Shown: positions 9,509 through 17,817, counted from the first letter of the stretch. The stretch is 64,000 nt of DNA from Labrys wisconsinensis (GCF_030814995.1 NZ_JAUSVX010000009.1:124001-188000); one strand, 5' to 3'. The notes: generated from the letters alone by a model not told the origin. Made by a program: numbers and translations.

Positions 9509-10903
9509 TCACGCGGCGGCTCCGCAACCACATCCGCTCTTTGCCCGATCCCTTGCGACCGCATCGGACCCGCAGCAGGCCTCGACCCGCTCCGGGGCTG
9601 GACCGCCGCAGCATCCGGCAGCGCCGCTGCCTTGCACCGAGAACGTCGTGGTGCAAACCCCGGTCTCCGGGAGAGCAAGCTGGACGTTGTCGGCCGACGC
9701 GACGTCGCCGGCGAGCGCTGCAACCACGGAGCGGACCTGCTCATAGCCGGTCAGGAGAAGGAAGGTCGGCGCGCGGCCGTAGCTCTTGATGCCGACGGTG
9801 TAGAAGCCTGGCTCGAGATGGGCGAGCTCGCGGTGTCCGTGCGGCGGGACGGAGCCGCAGGAATGCTCGTTGGGATCGATCAGCGGTCCCAAAGCCTTTG
9901 TGCTCTCCAGCCATGGATCGAGGTCGAGCCGCAGCTCGCGCGTCAACGACAGATCGGGACGCTGGCCCGTCGCGCCGATGATGCGATCGACCGGCCCGAT
10001 CGTGTACGGCCCCCGATCCGTCTCTCCGTCCACGAGGAGGCGGCCACTCACCTCCCGGATACCGAGGATCGAAACGCCGGCCATGAGCGCGACACGGCCG
10101 CTCTCGACCAGATCTCGTGTCTCTGCGCCGAGTTCGCCGCGCGCCGGCAACTGATCGGCATCACCGCCGCCATAGATGCGCGCCAGATTGGTTCCGCGCG
10201 TTGCCCAGATCGCTTTCGTGCCGGACGCGACCTCGGCGAGCCGCGCGAGATCGCGCAGAGCGTTGGCGGCGGAGTGGCCGGCGCCGACCACCAGAGTGGT
10301 GCGCCCCGCATAGATGCCACGATGCCTGCCGAGTGCGTCGGGGATGCCATAGGCGATCCGATCGGCGAACGCCGCTTCGCCATCCGCCGGAAGGCCGCTC
10401 GCACCGAGCGGGTTCGGCGTTGCCCAGGTGCCGGAAGCGTCGATGACGGCGCGGGCGAGATCGCGGCGGCTTCCCGCATCGGTCTCCACCGTCAGAACGA
10501 AGGGCCGCTCCTCACGCCCGCGGCCGGCGACCTTGTCGAGCCCGAAGCGCGAGATTGCCGTGACACGAGCGCCGAGTTCAACCCTGTCGGCGAGCTCGGG
10601 AGTCCCGGCGAGCGGTTCGAGATAGTCGCGGACGATCTCGTCTCCGGTCGGGAACGCATCGGCCGCCGGCGCGGTCCACCCCCGCCGTTCGAGCAAGGCG
10701 ACGGCAACCGCATCCATGCAGAAGCGCCATGGCGTGAAGACGCGGACGTGGCCCCAGCCGCGCATATTGGCGCCGACAGCCGGCCCGGCTTCGTACAGCT
10801 TCACCGGCAGGTCCCGCGAGACGAGATGCGCGGCAGCCGCGAGACCGACGGGGCCGCCACCTATGACGGCGACCGGCAGGGATTCCATGGCTTGCGATGA
10901 CAT
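9509..10903 (-). CDS. FAD/NAD(P)-binding oxidoreductase with Cys-rich C-terminal tail (arsenic cluster)
   Basis: About 464 residues from an ATG at 10903 with AGGA 7 bases upstream. The two dinucleotide-binding motifs of flavin monooxygenase-like enzymes are present: GGGPVGLAAA near the N-terminus and VVGAGHSAANAL near the middle, with IGATGQRPD later. The last 50 or so residues carry seven Cys (GVC, GCCGG, ACCGS, GCGCG), a tail suited to bind a thiophilic metalloid. It lies between arsR and an MFS gene, as in many rhizobial arsenic islands where this protein is annotated only as an oxidoreductase. It is longer than ArsO. Redox or methyl-arsenical chemistry is inferred; nothing in the sequence gives the substrate. 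Confidence 0.85.
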   Translation of the reverse strand: MSSQAMESLPVAVIGGGPVGLAAAAHLVSRDLPVKLYEAGPAVGANMRGWGHVRVFTPWRFCMDAVAVALLERRGWTAPAADAFPTGDEIVRDYLEPLAGTPELADRVELGARVTAISRFGLDKVAGRGREERPFVLTVETDAGSRRDLARAVIDASGTWATPNPLGASGLPADGEAAFADRIAYGIPDALGRHRGIYAGRTTLVVGAGHSAANALRDLARLAEVASGTKAIWATRGTNLARIYGGGDADQLPARGELGAETRDLVESGRVALMAGVSILGIREVSGRLLVDGETDRGPYTIGPVDRIIGATGQRPDLSLTRELRLDLDPWLESTKALGPLIDPNEHSCGSVPPHGHRELAHLEPGFYTVGIKSYGRAPTFLLLTGYEQVRSVVAALAGDVASADNVQLALPETGVCTTTFSVQGSGAAGCCGGPAPERVEACCGSDAVARDRAKSGCGCGAAA

Positions 10904-10923
10904 ATTCGGTCCTTCCGGCATTA

Positions 10924-10932
10924 TGGAAATAG
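10924..10932. promoter_or_regulatory. GGAAATAG motif between arsR2 and the flavoprotein gene
   Basis: TGGAAATAG lies in the 47-base gap between the second arsR and the flavoprotein gene. The same core recurs as TGGAAATAAG at 11271-11280 and inverted as CTATTTCTA at 11311-11319, both directly upstream of arsR2. Three copies around one regulator gene make a plausible operator half-site for ArsR2, but this is a pattern only. Confidence 0.3.
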
Positions 10933-10950
10933 TAGGCAAATGAGAGACCG

Positions 10951-11271
10951 TCAGCCGGCGGTCTCCACCTCATGCGGGGCGCAGCCGGCATCGGCGCAGC
11001 ACTCATCCACCAGGAAGCCAACGAGGCTGGTCATCGCGGGATAGTTGGCGCGGCAGATCAACGTCGTGGCCTGCCGCTCCTGGGTCACCAATCCCGTCAC
11101 GATCAGCCGCTGGAGATGATGGGACAGGGTCGAGGCGGGAATGCCGAGCTTCTCCTGCAGGCGGCCGACGGGAAGCCCGCCATCGCCAGCCCGGACGAGG
11201 GTCCGATAGACCTGAAGCCGGGTCGCGTTGCCGAGCGCCTCGAGCTGTTTCGCCGCTTTTTCGATGATCAT
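10951..11271 (-). CDS. arsR: ArsR family arsenic-responsive repressor (second copy)
   Basis: 106 residues. Winged-helix DNA-binding protein with the recognition helix in IPASTLSHHLQRL (about 44-56). Cysteines at 91, 92 and 97 (DECCADAGC) sit close to the C-terminus, the As(III) site arrangement known from ArsR of Acidithiobacillus ferrooxidans type rather than the CxC site in helix 3 of plasmid R773 ArsR. It follows acr3 by 60 bases and precedes the flavoprotein and MFS genes, so it probably controls that second half of the island and itself. Confidence 0.93.
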   Translation of the reverse strand: MIIEKAAKQLEALGNATRLQVYRTLVRAGDGGLPVGRLQEKLGIPASTLSHHLQRLIVTGLVTQERQATTLICRANYPAMTSLVGFLVDECCADAGCAPHEVETAG

Positions 11272-11319
11272 GGAAATAAGCTATGCCAGCGAGGGCCGGC
11301 AGGTCAATTGCTATTTCTA
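11271..11319 (-). promoter_or_regulatory. Possible ArsR2 operator/promoter region
   Basis: The 60-base gap between acr3 and arsR2 holds GAAATA (11273-11278) and its inverted copy TATTTC (11312-11317), i.e. an inverted repeat with a 33-base spacer around the place where the arsR2 promoter must lie. The base composition is poorer in GC than in the neighbouring genes. Confidence 0.3.
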
Positions 11320-11331
11320 CGATCCCCGAAA

Positions 11332-12408
11332 TTAGCGATTGTCCCTGCTGTCTTCGGCGAGCCGCGCCGGTGCATGTCCGTTCTCGTACCAGCCCTTCGA
11401 GCGGTTCACGATCCACACGACGGAGAGCATGACCGGCACCTCGATCAGGACGCCGACGACGGTGGCGAGGGCGGCACCCGACTGAAAGCCGAAGAGACTG
11501 ATCGCGGCGGCAACCGCGAGCTCGAAGAAGTTGGAGGCGCCGATCAGCGCCGATGGGCCGGCCACGCAATGCTGCTCGCCGGTGAGACGGTTGAGCAGAT
11601 AGGCCAGCCCCGAGTTGAAATAGACCTGGATCAGGATCGGCACGGCGAGCAGCGCGATGACGAGCGGCTGGGCCAGGATCTGCCCGCCCTGAAAGCCGAA
11701 GAGCAGGACGAGCGTCGCGAGCAGGGCGACCAGCGACATCGGCTGGAGCCGATCAAGGCAACGCGTCAGCGCCCATTCGCCACCGGTCGCCAGCAGCCGG
11801 CGCCGCAGAAGCTGCGCAGCGACCACCGGCACGAGGATATAGAGCGCGACGGAAAGAACGAGCGTGTCCCACGGCACGATGATGGCGGAGAGGCCGAGCA
11901 GCAGGCCGACGATCGGCGCGAACGCGAACACCATGATGGTGTCGTTGAGCGCGACCTGCGAGAGCGTGAAATGCGGCTCCCCTCTCGTCAGGTTCGACCA
12001 GACGAAGACCATCGCCGTGCAGGGCGCAGCCGCGAGGATGATGAGGCCGGCAATGTAGCTGTCGATCTGGTCGGCCGGTAGGCTGGACCGGAAGAGATGC
12101 CCGATGAAGAGCCAGCCGAGCGCCGCCATGGAGAACGGCTTCACCGCCCAATTGACGAAGAGCGTCACGCCGATGCCGCGCCAGTGCTCCTTGACCCGGC
12201 CGAGCGCGGCAAAGTCGATCTTGACCAGCATCGGCACGATCATCAGCCAGATCAGCGCCGCGACCAGCAGGTTGACCTTGGCGATCTCGGCGGAGCCGAT
12301 GACATGGAACAAGCCGGGCATGAGATGGCCGAGCCCGACCCCGGCCGCGATGCAGAGGGCGACCCAGAGGGTGAGATAGCGTTCAAAAGTCGACATCGCC
12401 CCCCTCAT
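11332..12408 (-). CDS. acr3: Arsenite efflux permease Acr3
   Basis: 358 residues, about ten membrane helices. Family marks are the start MSTFERYLTLWVALCI, the helix-4 segment AAAPCTAMVFVWS with its conserved Cys, and GASNFFELAVA in helix 9, all typical of Acr3 (BASS/ACR3 superfamily), which exports As(III) from the cytoplasm using the proton motive force. The ATG at 12408 overlaps the arsC stop (ATGA); the ATG at 12396 begins the sequence most relatives start with and is preceded by AGGGGGG, so either could be used. It is the fourth gene of the arsR-arsC-arsC-acr3 operon. Confidence 0.95.
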   Translation of the reverse strand: MRGAMSTFERYLTLWVALCIAAGVGLGHLMPGLFHVIGSAEIAKVNLLVAALIWLMIVPMLVKIDFAALGRVKEHWRGIGVTLFVNWAVKPFSMAALGWLFIGHLFRSSLPADQIDSYIAGLIILAAAPCTAMVFVWSNLTRGEPHFTLSQVALNDTIMVFAFAPIVGLLLGLSAIIVPWDTLVLSVALYILVPVVAAQLLRRRLLATGGEWALTRCLDRLQPMSLVALLATLVLLFGFQGGQILAQPLVIALLAVPILIQVYFNSGLAYLLNRLTGEQHCVAGPSALIGASNFFELAVAAAISLFGFQSGAALATVVGVLIEVPVMLSVVWIVNRSKGWYENGHAPARLAEDSRDNR

Positions 12409-12830
12409 GCCGTCGCCACGCGGCGGCCGTGTTCGTCCACCACGCGCTCGCCGTCTTCCTTGACGAACGCCCCGCGCTGCGGAGGCAGCAGGTCGAGCAC
12501 CGCCTCGGATGGTCGGCAGAGCCCGACGCCTCTTGATGTGACGACGATCGGTCGGTTGATCAGGATCGGATGCGCCATCATCGCGTCGAGAAGCTGGTCG
12601 TCGGTCAGCTCGGGATCGCCGAGGCCCAGCTCGGCGTAAGGCGTGCCCTTCTCGCGCAGCAGCGCGCGGACCGGGATGCCCATGCGCGCGATGAGCTGCT
12701 CGAGCATGATCCGCGTCGGCGGTGTCTTCAGGTACTCGATGACATGCGGCTCGATGCCGGCGTTGCGGATCATCGCCAGCGTGTTGCGCGACGTTCCACA
12801 GTCGGGATTGTGATAGATGACGACGTCCAT
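12405..12830 (-). CDS. arsC: Arsenate reductase, glutaredoxin-dependent (ArsC/R773 family)
   Basis: 141 residues. The N-terminal active site YHNPDCGTSRNTL contains the catalytic Cys at residue 11, matching Cys12 of the R773 enzyme; PILINRPIV supplies the conserved Arg region. It reduces arsenate to arsenite using glutathione and glutaredoxin, giving the substrate of Acr3. The stop overlaps the acr3 start by four bases and the start lies 8 bases after the second arsenate reductase, so it is in the middle of a tight operon. Confidence 0.95.
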   Translation of the reverse strand: MDVVIYHNPDCGTSRNTLAMIRNAGIEPHVIEYLKTPPTRIMLEQLIARMGIPVRALLREKGTPYAELGLGDPELTDDQLLDAMMAHPILINRPIVVTSRGVGLCRPSEAVLDLLPPQRGAFVKEDGERVVDEHGRRVATA

Positions 12831-12838
12831 GATCGGCC

Positions 12839-13366
12839 TCACGCTGCGCTCGGCCGAGGGGTCGTCGAGCCTTCGATTCGTCCGATCTCGCGCAGCCTGG
12901 TGCCGAGCGTGGCCTTGTCGAGGCCCTCGGCCGGCAGCGCCACGAAGACGGAGATCCGGTTCCGCAGGTAGCGGAAGGCCGTGACGAACGCGGCTTCCTT
13001 CTGGATATCCACCCCTTCGACCACGGCGGGGTCCTCGATGCCCCAATGGGCCGTCATCGGCTGGCCCGGCCAGACCGGGCACGCCTCGCCGGCGGCGGTA
13101 TCACAGACGGTGAAGACGAAATCCATGACAGGTGCGTCGGGCCTGGCGAACTCGTCCCAGCTCTTCGACCGGAAGCCCTCGGCCGGATAGTCGAAGCTCC
13201 GCAGCACCTTCAGTGCGAAGGGATTGACGGCCCCCTTCGGCTGGCTGCCGGCCGAGAAGGCGCGGAATCGGCCGGCGCCTTCCTTGGTGAGAATGCTCTC
13301 GGCCAGGATCGACCGAGCCGAATTCCCAGTGCAGAGGAACAGGACGTTGTAGATGCGATCAGTCAT
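12839..13366 (-). CDS. arsC: Arsenate reductase, low-molecular-weight phosphatase family
   Basis: 175 residues. The phosphatase P-loop is FLCTGNSARS (Cys12, Arg18), followed later by the Cys-containing segment VCDTAAGEACPVWPG where thioredoxin-linked ArsC enzymes carry their redox cysteines. The C-terminal 40 residues form an extra helix-rich part. This class is unrelated in fold to the glutaredoxin-type ArsC next door, so the operon has two evolutionary solutions for the same reaction. Its start overlaps the arsR stop by eight bases. Confidence 0.9.
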   Translation of the reverse strand: MTDRIYNVLFLCTGNSARSILAESILTKEGAGRFRAFSAGSQPKGAVNPFALKVLRSFDYPAEGFRSKSWDEFARPDAPVMDFVFTVCDTAAGEACPVWPGQPMTAHWGIEDPAVVEGVDIQKEAAFVTAFRYLRNRISVFVALPAEGLDKATLGTRLREIGRIEGSTTPRPSAA

Positions 13367-13730
13367 GGGCTGCCTCCTCGGCGTCGATCTCTGGTGGTGA
13401 GCAGCAAGGAGAAAGGTCGGCGATCAGCGGGGCGCAAAGTTCCGGCCTGCCGCCACAACAATCCCTGACGAGAAATCCGGCGATCGAGCGGACGGCGTCC
13501 AGCCGTGCCCGATAGATGATCGACCGGCTCCGCCGCTCCGCCACGATCAGTCCGGCGCGGGTGAGGATCGCCAGATGCGTCGACATCGTGTTGTGCGGCA
13601 CGTCCATGTGCCGCGCGATCTCGCCGGCGGGCAGCCCCTCGGGCTCGTGCTTCATCAGCAGCCGAAACACCTCGAGGCGGGTGGTCTGGGCGAGCGCCGC
13701 AAAGGCGAGGATGGCCTGGTCCGAGTCCAT
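13359..13730 (-). CDS. arsR: ArsR family arsenic-responsive repressor (operon leader)
   Basis: 123 residues from the ATG at 13730. Winged-helix protein with recognition helix VPHNTMSTHLAIL. The C-terminal part has Cys 91, 92, 99, 109 and 110 (DCCGGRPELC, SPCC), enough for a trigonal As(III) site. It opens the operon arsR-arsC-arsC-acr3. The long upstream frame to 13904 is not used: the ATG at 13730 sits inside a perfect palindrome, the likely operator, and relatives start at MDSDQ or similar. Confidence 0.92.
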   Translation of the reverse strand: MDSDQAILAFAALAQTTRLEVFRLLMKHEPEGLPAGEIARHMDVPHNTMSTHLAILTRAGLIVAERRSRSIIYRARLDAVRSIAGFLVRDCCGGRPELCAPLIADLSPCCSPPEIDAEEAAHD

Positions 13731-13754
13731 ATGTCGAAGATAGTCGACATATGG
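13727..13754. promoter_or_regulatory. Perfect palindromic operator overlapping the arsR start codon
   Basis: CCATATGTCGA (13727-13737), six bases AGATAG, then TCGACATATGG (13744-13754): an 11-bp perfect inverted repeat. The first arm contains the arsR start codon (CAT on the plus strand, 13728-13730). ArsR proteins bind dyads near their own promoters, so autorepression here is expected; a dimer bound over the start codon would block transcription and perhaps initiation of translation. Confidence 0.7.
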
Positions 13755-13900
13755 ACGTGTTGCAAGCGAACAGACTTGTCCCGCCGGATCGGTCGCGGAC
13801 CTGCTGCCGTAACGGCTGGTCGGCCTCTCTCCTGGCGCCCTGCGGCTCGGACTCCGTTCCATGACGGCGCATCGCCTGATCTTTGATCGGAGGGATCTGA

Positions 13901-14803
13901 TCAAAGATCATCCGCCGGTCTCGGCCGGCGCGGCAGGCCCCTGCCCGCGGTGATCCGGTCGGCATTGGCGAGCAGCGTCGCGGCCAGGGCCTTGACCGCC
14001 TTGCCGTGCGCGTCGGCGCCGAGCACCACGAACTGGATCCGCCCCAGCGCCGGCAGGTCGCCCGAGACTTCCGCCAGTCCCGGCGGGATCAGGCGGACGG
14101 AATGCGGCGTCACGCCCAGGCCCGCCAGGGCGGCGGCGCGCAGGCCGCTCAGGCTGGCCGAGGTGCAGGCGATGCGCCAGCGCCGCCCCGCCCGCTCTAG
14201 CGCCTCGATGGCGACCGCGCGCGTGATGCTCGGCGGGGGATAGAGCAGCAGCGGCAGCGGCTCGGCCGCGGCGACCTCGAAGCCGGGCCGGCCGATCCAG
14301 CCGATCGCCTCCTCCCAGGCCGTCTCGCCGCGACGGTCGCCCTCGCGCCGCTTGGCGAAGACCAGGTCGAGCTCGCCGGCATCATAGGCCTCATAGAGGT
14401 TGCCGCTGAGGCCGACGGTCAGCTCGAGGTCCACCGCGCTGTGCCGCGCCGTGAAATCGGCGAGGATCTCCGGCAAGGCGGTCGAGACGAAATCCTCCGA
14501 GGCGCCGAAGCGGATGCGGCCCCTGAGATCCGAGCCTTCGAGATAGCGCTCGATCCGCAGCCCCGCCTCCAAGGCCTGGCGCACGAAAGGCAGGACGGCG
14601 TCGCCGTCCGGCGTCAGCGTCACCGAATGCGTGTCGCGCGCGAAAAGCCGCCGGCCGACCCGCTGCTCCAGCCGGGCGATGTGCTGGCTGACGGCCGATT
14701 GCTGCAGCCCGAGCCGCCGGGCCGCCGCGGTGAAGCTGCGCGTCTCGCTGACGGCGACGAAGCTCTGCAGCAGCACGGGATTGAGGATGTCGAGGATGCG
14801 CAT
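13901..14803 (-). CDS. LysR family transcriptional regulator
   Basis: 300 residues: N-terminal winged helix-turn-helix (residues about 8-65, FTAAARRLGLQQSAVSQHIARLE) and a periplasmic-binding-protein-like effector domain (about 92-290). It is transcribed away from the SBF-like transporter gene with about 100 bases between start codons, the usual arrangement for a LysR regulator and its target. The gap is AT-richer and contains short ATCATGA/TCATGAT repeats near 14809-14850 that could be operator sequence. The inducer is unknown. Confidence 0.88.
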   Translation of the reverse strand: MRILDILNPVLLQSFVAVSETRSFTAAARRLGLQQSAVSQHIARLEQRVGRRLFARDTHSVTLTPDGDAVLPFVRQALEAGLRIERYLEGSDLRGRIRFGASEDFVSTALPEILADFTARHSAVDLELTVGLSGNLYEAYDAGELDLVFAKRREGDRRGETAWEEAIGWIGRPGFEVAAAEPLPLLLYPPPSITRAVAIEALERAGRRWRIACTSASLSGLRAAALAGLGVTPHSVRLIPPGLAEVSGDLPALGRIQFVVLGADAHGKAVKALAATLLANADRITAGRGLPRRPRPADDL

Positions 14804-14903
14804 GTCTCATCACGATCCATGATGACTGATATCTGTTCATGATGATTTACTCATGAAGGCGGGAGGCATAGCAAGGGGCGTCCCTCGCATCCAGGAGCCG
14901 GCC

Positions 14904-15953
14904 ATGCCCTTTCGCAGCCTGCTGTCACGCCTCGGCATCGATCCCTATCTCATCGCGCTTATCGCGACCGTCGGCCTCGCCGCCGCCCTCCCCGCCCGCG
15001 GCGTGGCGGCGGTGGCGGTCGACCATGCCGTCACCGCAGCGGTCGCCCTGCTGTTCTTCCTCTATGGCGCGCGGCTCTCCAGCCGCGCCGTGATCGAGGG
15101 CCTGGCCCATTGGCGCCTGCAGGCCCTGGTCTTCGCCAGCACCTTCGTGCTGTTCCCGCTTGTCGGCCTGGCGCTGACCACGGCGCTGCGGCCCTTCCTG
15201 TCGGCCGACCTCGCCCTCGGCCTGATGTTCGTCTGCGTGCTGCCCTCGACCGTGCAGTCCTCGATCGCCTTCACCTCGATCGCCCGCGGCAACGTGCCGG
15301 CAGCGCTGTGCAGCGCCTCGCTGTCGAACCTGATCGGCATGGTGATGACGCCGGCCCTGGTGGCCCTGCTGCTGAGCACCCACGGCGCCGGCTTCAGCGG
15401 CCAGGCGCTCGTCGACATCGCGCTGCAGATCCTGGCCCCCTTCGCCGCCGGCCAGCTGGCGCAGCGCTGGATCGGCCCCTGGCTGACGCGCCACCGCGCC
15501 CTGACCGCCTTCGTCGACCGCGGCTCGATCCTGCTGGTGGTCTATGCCGCCTTCAGCGAGGGCATGGTCGCCGGCGTCTGGGCAAGCCTCGGCCTCGGCG
15601 AGCTCGCCACCGTGCTGGTGCTCGATGTCGTGATGCTGGGGCTGGTGCTGATCATCACCACCGCGGCCAGCCGGCGGCTCGGCTTCTCGCGGGAGGACGA
15701 GATCGCCATCGTGTTCTGCGGCTCGAAGAAGAGCATGGCGAGCGGCATCCCGATGGCCAACATCCTGTTCGCCGGCCAGCCGCTCGGCCTGATCGTCCTG
15801 CCGCTGATGCTGTTCCATCAGGCCCAGCTCTTCGCCTGCGCCACGCTGGCCCAGCGCTATGCCCGGCGTGCCGCGGCGACGAGCAGCCCCGCCACCCATG
15901 GCGCGCGCCCGGCGAACGGGCCGGAGTCGACGCTGGCGGCCCGCGCCGGATGA
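14904..15953 (+). CDS. Bile acid:sodium symporter family protein (SBF-like, YfeH type)
   Basis: About 349 residues with roughly nine or ten hydrophobic helices; the segment LPSTVQSSIAFTSIARGN and the later FCGSKKSMASGIPMAN are the crossing-helix motifs of the SBF-like (PF13593) branch. These proteins are predicted sodium-coupled carriers of organic anions, substrate unknown. The ATG at 14904 has AGGAG about 8 bases upstream; an in-frame ATG at 14853 is less likely. The divergent LysR gene is the probable regulator. Confidence 0.85.
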   Translation: MPFRSLLSRLGIDPYLIALIATVGLAAALPARGVAAVAVDHAVTAAVALLFFLYGARLSSRAVIEGLAHWRLQALVFASTFVLFPLVGLALTTALRPFLSADLALGLMFVCVLPSTVQSSIAFTSIARGNVPAALCSASLSNLIGMVMTPALVALLLSTHGAGFSGQALVDIALQILAPFAAGQLAQRWIGPWLTRHRALTAFVDRGSILLVVYAAFSEGMVAGVWASLGLGELATVLVLDVVMLGLVLIITTAASRRLGFSREDEIAIVFCGSKKSMASGIPMANILFAGQPLGLIVLPLMLFHQAQLFACATLAQRYARRAAATSSPATHGARPANGPESTLAARAG

Positions 15954-15969
15954 CCGGCGCCGGCCTGTC

Positions 15970-16947
15970 TCAGGCGTGGGCCGCGGCGGCGCCGCCGGTG
16001 CGCACCGCGCGGACCCGCTCGCGATGGGCGGTATAGAGGCCGCTCGCCGCGATCACCAGGCCACCGGCGACGGTCCAGATGCCCGGGATGATGCCGAAGG
16101 CGGCGAAGCCGAGCAGGCCGGCGAACAGGAGCTGGACATAGGAGAAGGGCGCGAGCACCGAGGCCGGCGCCAGCCTGTAGCCCCGCACCAGCAGCCAATG
16201 GCCCATGGTCGAGAACACGCCGGTGAGGATGCCGAAGCCGATTTCGTGCAGGTTGGGCGTGCGCCAGACGAACGGCACCAGCAGCGACAGCGCCACCAGG
16301 CCGATCAGCGCCGACCAGGCCAGTGTCAGCTCCGGCCGCTCGCTGCTCATCATCCGCGTGGTGATCGCCGCCACCGACCAGACCATGGCCGAAGCCACCG
16401 GATATAGCGCCGCCATCTGGAAGGCGTCCGACCCCGGCCGCACCACCAGCATCACGCCGAGGAAGCCGAGGCCCGCCGCCGCCCAGCGGTGCAGGCCGAC
16501 CTTCTCGCCGAGGAAGGGGATCGACAGCGCCGTGATGAAGATCGGCGACAGGAAGTTGATCGCCGTGGCCTCGGCCACCTGCAGATGCTGCACGCCCTCC
16601 ATGAACAGCACGGACGAGCCGACCACGGCCAGGGCGCGCAGCGCCTGCAGGCTGGGACGGGCCGTGGCCAGCGCGCGGCGTCCGTGCGCCAGGAAGGCGG
16701 CGGGCACGACCAGCATGGCGAACACGACATAGCGCATCCACGTCACCTCGACCGCCGGCAGCGTGGCGGTGGCGAACTTGGCGACGACGTCGCCCGCGGA
16801 GAAGAACACGGTCGACAGGACGATGAGGCCGATTCCCCTGAGCACGGTGTCGGGAACGGCGACGCTGATCCTGGGCGTGGTCACGTCCAGGAGGTCGAGG
16901 AAGCCGGGCGCCTCGGCGGTGCCGGCGATGGAAGGAGGGGGAGCCAT
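15970..16947 (-). CDS. EamA/DMT family transporter
   Basis: 325 residues with ten predicted helices in two similar EamA halves, each with the pattern LRGIGLIVLSTVFFSAGD... and PVASAMVWSVAAITTR; PFLGEKVGLHRW marks the end of the first half. Drug/metabolite transporters of this kind export amino acids or metabolites. The first 30 residues are polar and may be partly non-native; a start nearer the first helix is possible. The gene ends 17 bases from the SBF-like gene, convergently. Confidence 0.85.
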   Translation of the reverse strand: MAPPPSIAGTAEAPGFLDLLDVTTPRISVAVPDTVLRGIGLIVLSTVFFSAGDVVAKFATATLPAVEVTWMRYVVFAMLVVPAAFLAHGRRALATARPSLQALRALAVVGSSVLFMEGVQHLQVAEATAINFLSPIFITALSIPFLGEKVGLHRWAAAGLGFLGVMLVVRPGSDAFQMAALYPVASAMVWSVAAITTRMMSSERPELTLAWSALIGLVALSLLVPFVWRTPNLHEIGFGILTGVFSTMGHWLLVRGYRLAPASVLAPFSYVQLLFAGLLGFAAFGIIPGIWTVAGGLVIAASGLYTAHRERVRAVRTGGAAAAHA

Positions 16948-17463
16948 GGGAGCAACGATACGCAGCGTCCGGTTGGAACTCGCCCGGACTGACGAGACGC
17001 TATCACCGGTCAGCTATATAGAAGATGAACGGGTAAGAAATCGTTTGGCATGACAGGAATGCAGCCGGCGCAGGTCTGCGGAGCCGCGGACGGATGGCCA
17101 CCGGACAGCCGCGGGCCCGGGCGGCGCGGCGATCAAGTTTCATTTCGGAGTATTACGAAGCGGTACCGAACGTGAAGCCGGGTGCAGAAGCAGCCGGAAC
17201 CTTTTCTCTCGCTGCCGGTTGAGAGACCAAGTCCGTATGGCTGGGGAATAGGCCGCCCGGTTTCTCTGCAAGCCCATACGAAAGCCGCCTCGGGAAACTG
17301 AGGCGGCCAGATTCTTTTGGGCGCTATGATCTTGGCCTCTTCCTGCCGAGTTTCCGTTCGGACGGAAAGCTTGGCAAAAGCCACGACAACCGTCGGCATA
17401 CGGTTTGCCCGGTATAGGACACAGGCTGTGCCAATGCTGCGAAGCACGCGGCGCGAAGCAGGA
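16948..17463. other. Gene-free region between EamA gene and tRNA-Thr
   Basis: No protein gene with credible codon use is seen in these 516 bases. The left part (16970-17045) is AT-richer and should contain the EamA promoter. The right part holds three consecutive hairpins described separately (17206-17318). Confidence 0.5.
17206..17318 (+). ncRNA. Candidate structured small RNA
   Basis: Three hairpins follow each other: CTCTC/GAGAG (17206-17210 with 17221-17225), CGTATGG/CCATACG (17234-17240 with 17274-17280) and GCCGCCTC/GAGGCGGC (17284-17291 with 17300-17307). The last is followed on the plus strand by CAGATTCTTTT, a weak terminator-like tail. No known Rfam family was recognised. It could instead be a terminator for the tRNA transcript on the minus strand, where the strong hairpin is followed by TTTCGTAT. 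Strand and ends are uncertain. Confidence 0.3.
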
Positions 17464-17539
17464 TGGTGCCCCCGGCAGGGATCGAACCCGCGACCTTCGG
17501 TTTACAAAACCGCTGCTCTACCAGCTGAGCTACAAGGGC
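17464..17539 (-). tRNA. tRNA-Thr (anticodon TGT)
   Basis: On the minus strand a complete cloverleaf can be read: acceptor GCCCTTG pairing with CGGGGGC (two G-U pairs), D arm GCTCAGCTGGTAGAGC, anticodon loop TTTGTAA giving TGT, T arm GCGGGTTCGATCCCTGC, discriminator A and an encoded CCA. 76 nt including CCA. It reads ACA threonine codons. Confidence 0.96.
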
Positions 17540-17817
17540 ATCCGGACCGGGAGCGCTCCCGGCGTATTGCCGGTCCCGCAGGAGGCGCCGGGCGGCGGAT
17601 CCCCTGATCGAATGAAACCAGCGTCGGTTTTGGGGTAGCAATTCGCACACCGCGGCGCAAGGTGTCGCCGGGGTCGACGGAACACCCGGCGCGGGCTGCG
17701 CCGGCATTTCGTCCGCCCGGCGAGGCCTCGCAAATCGGGCATGGCGTCCGTCGCGAAGGTCCGGCAGGATGGTGGGCGGGTCGCCGGCGGGAGCCCGGCC
17801 TCGCGGGGGAAGCGTCG

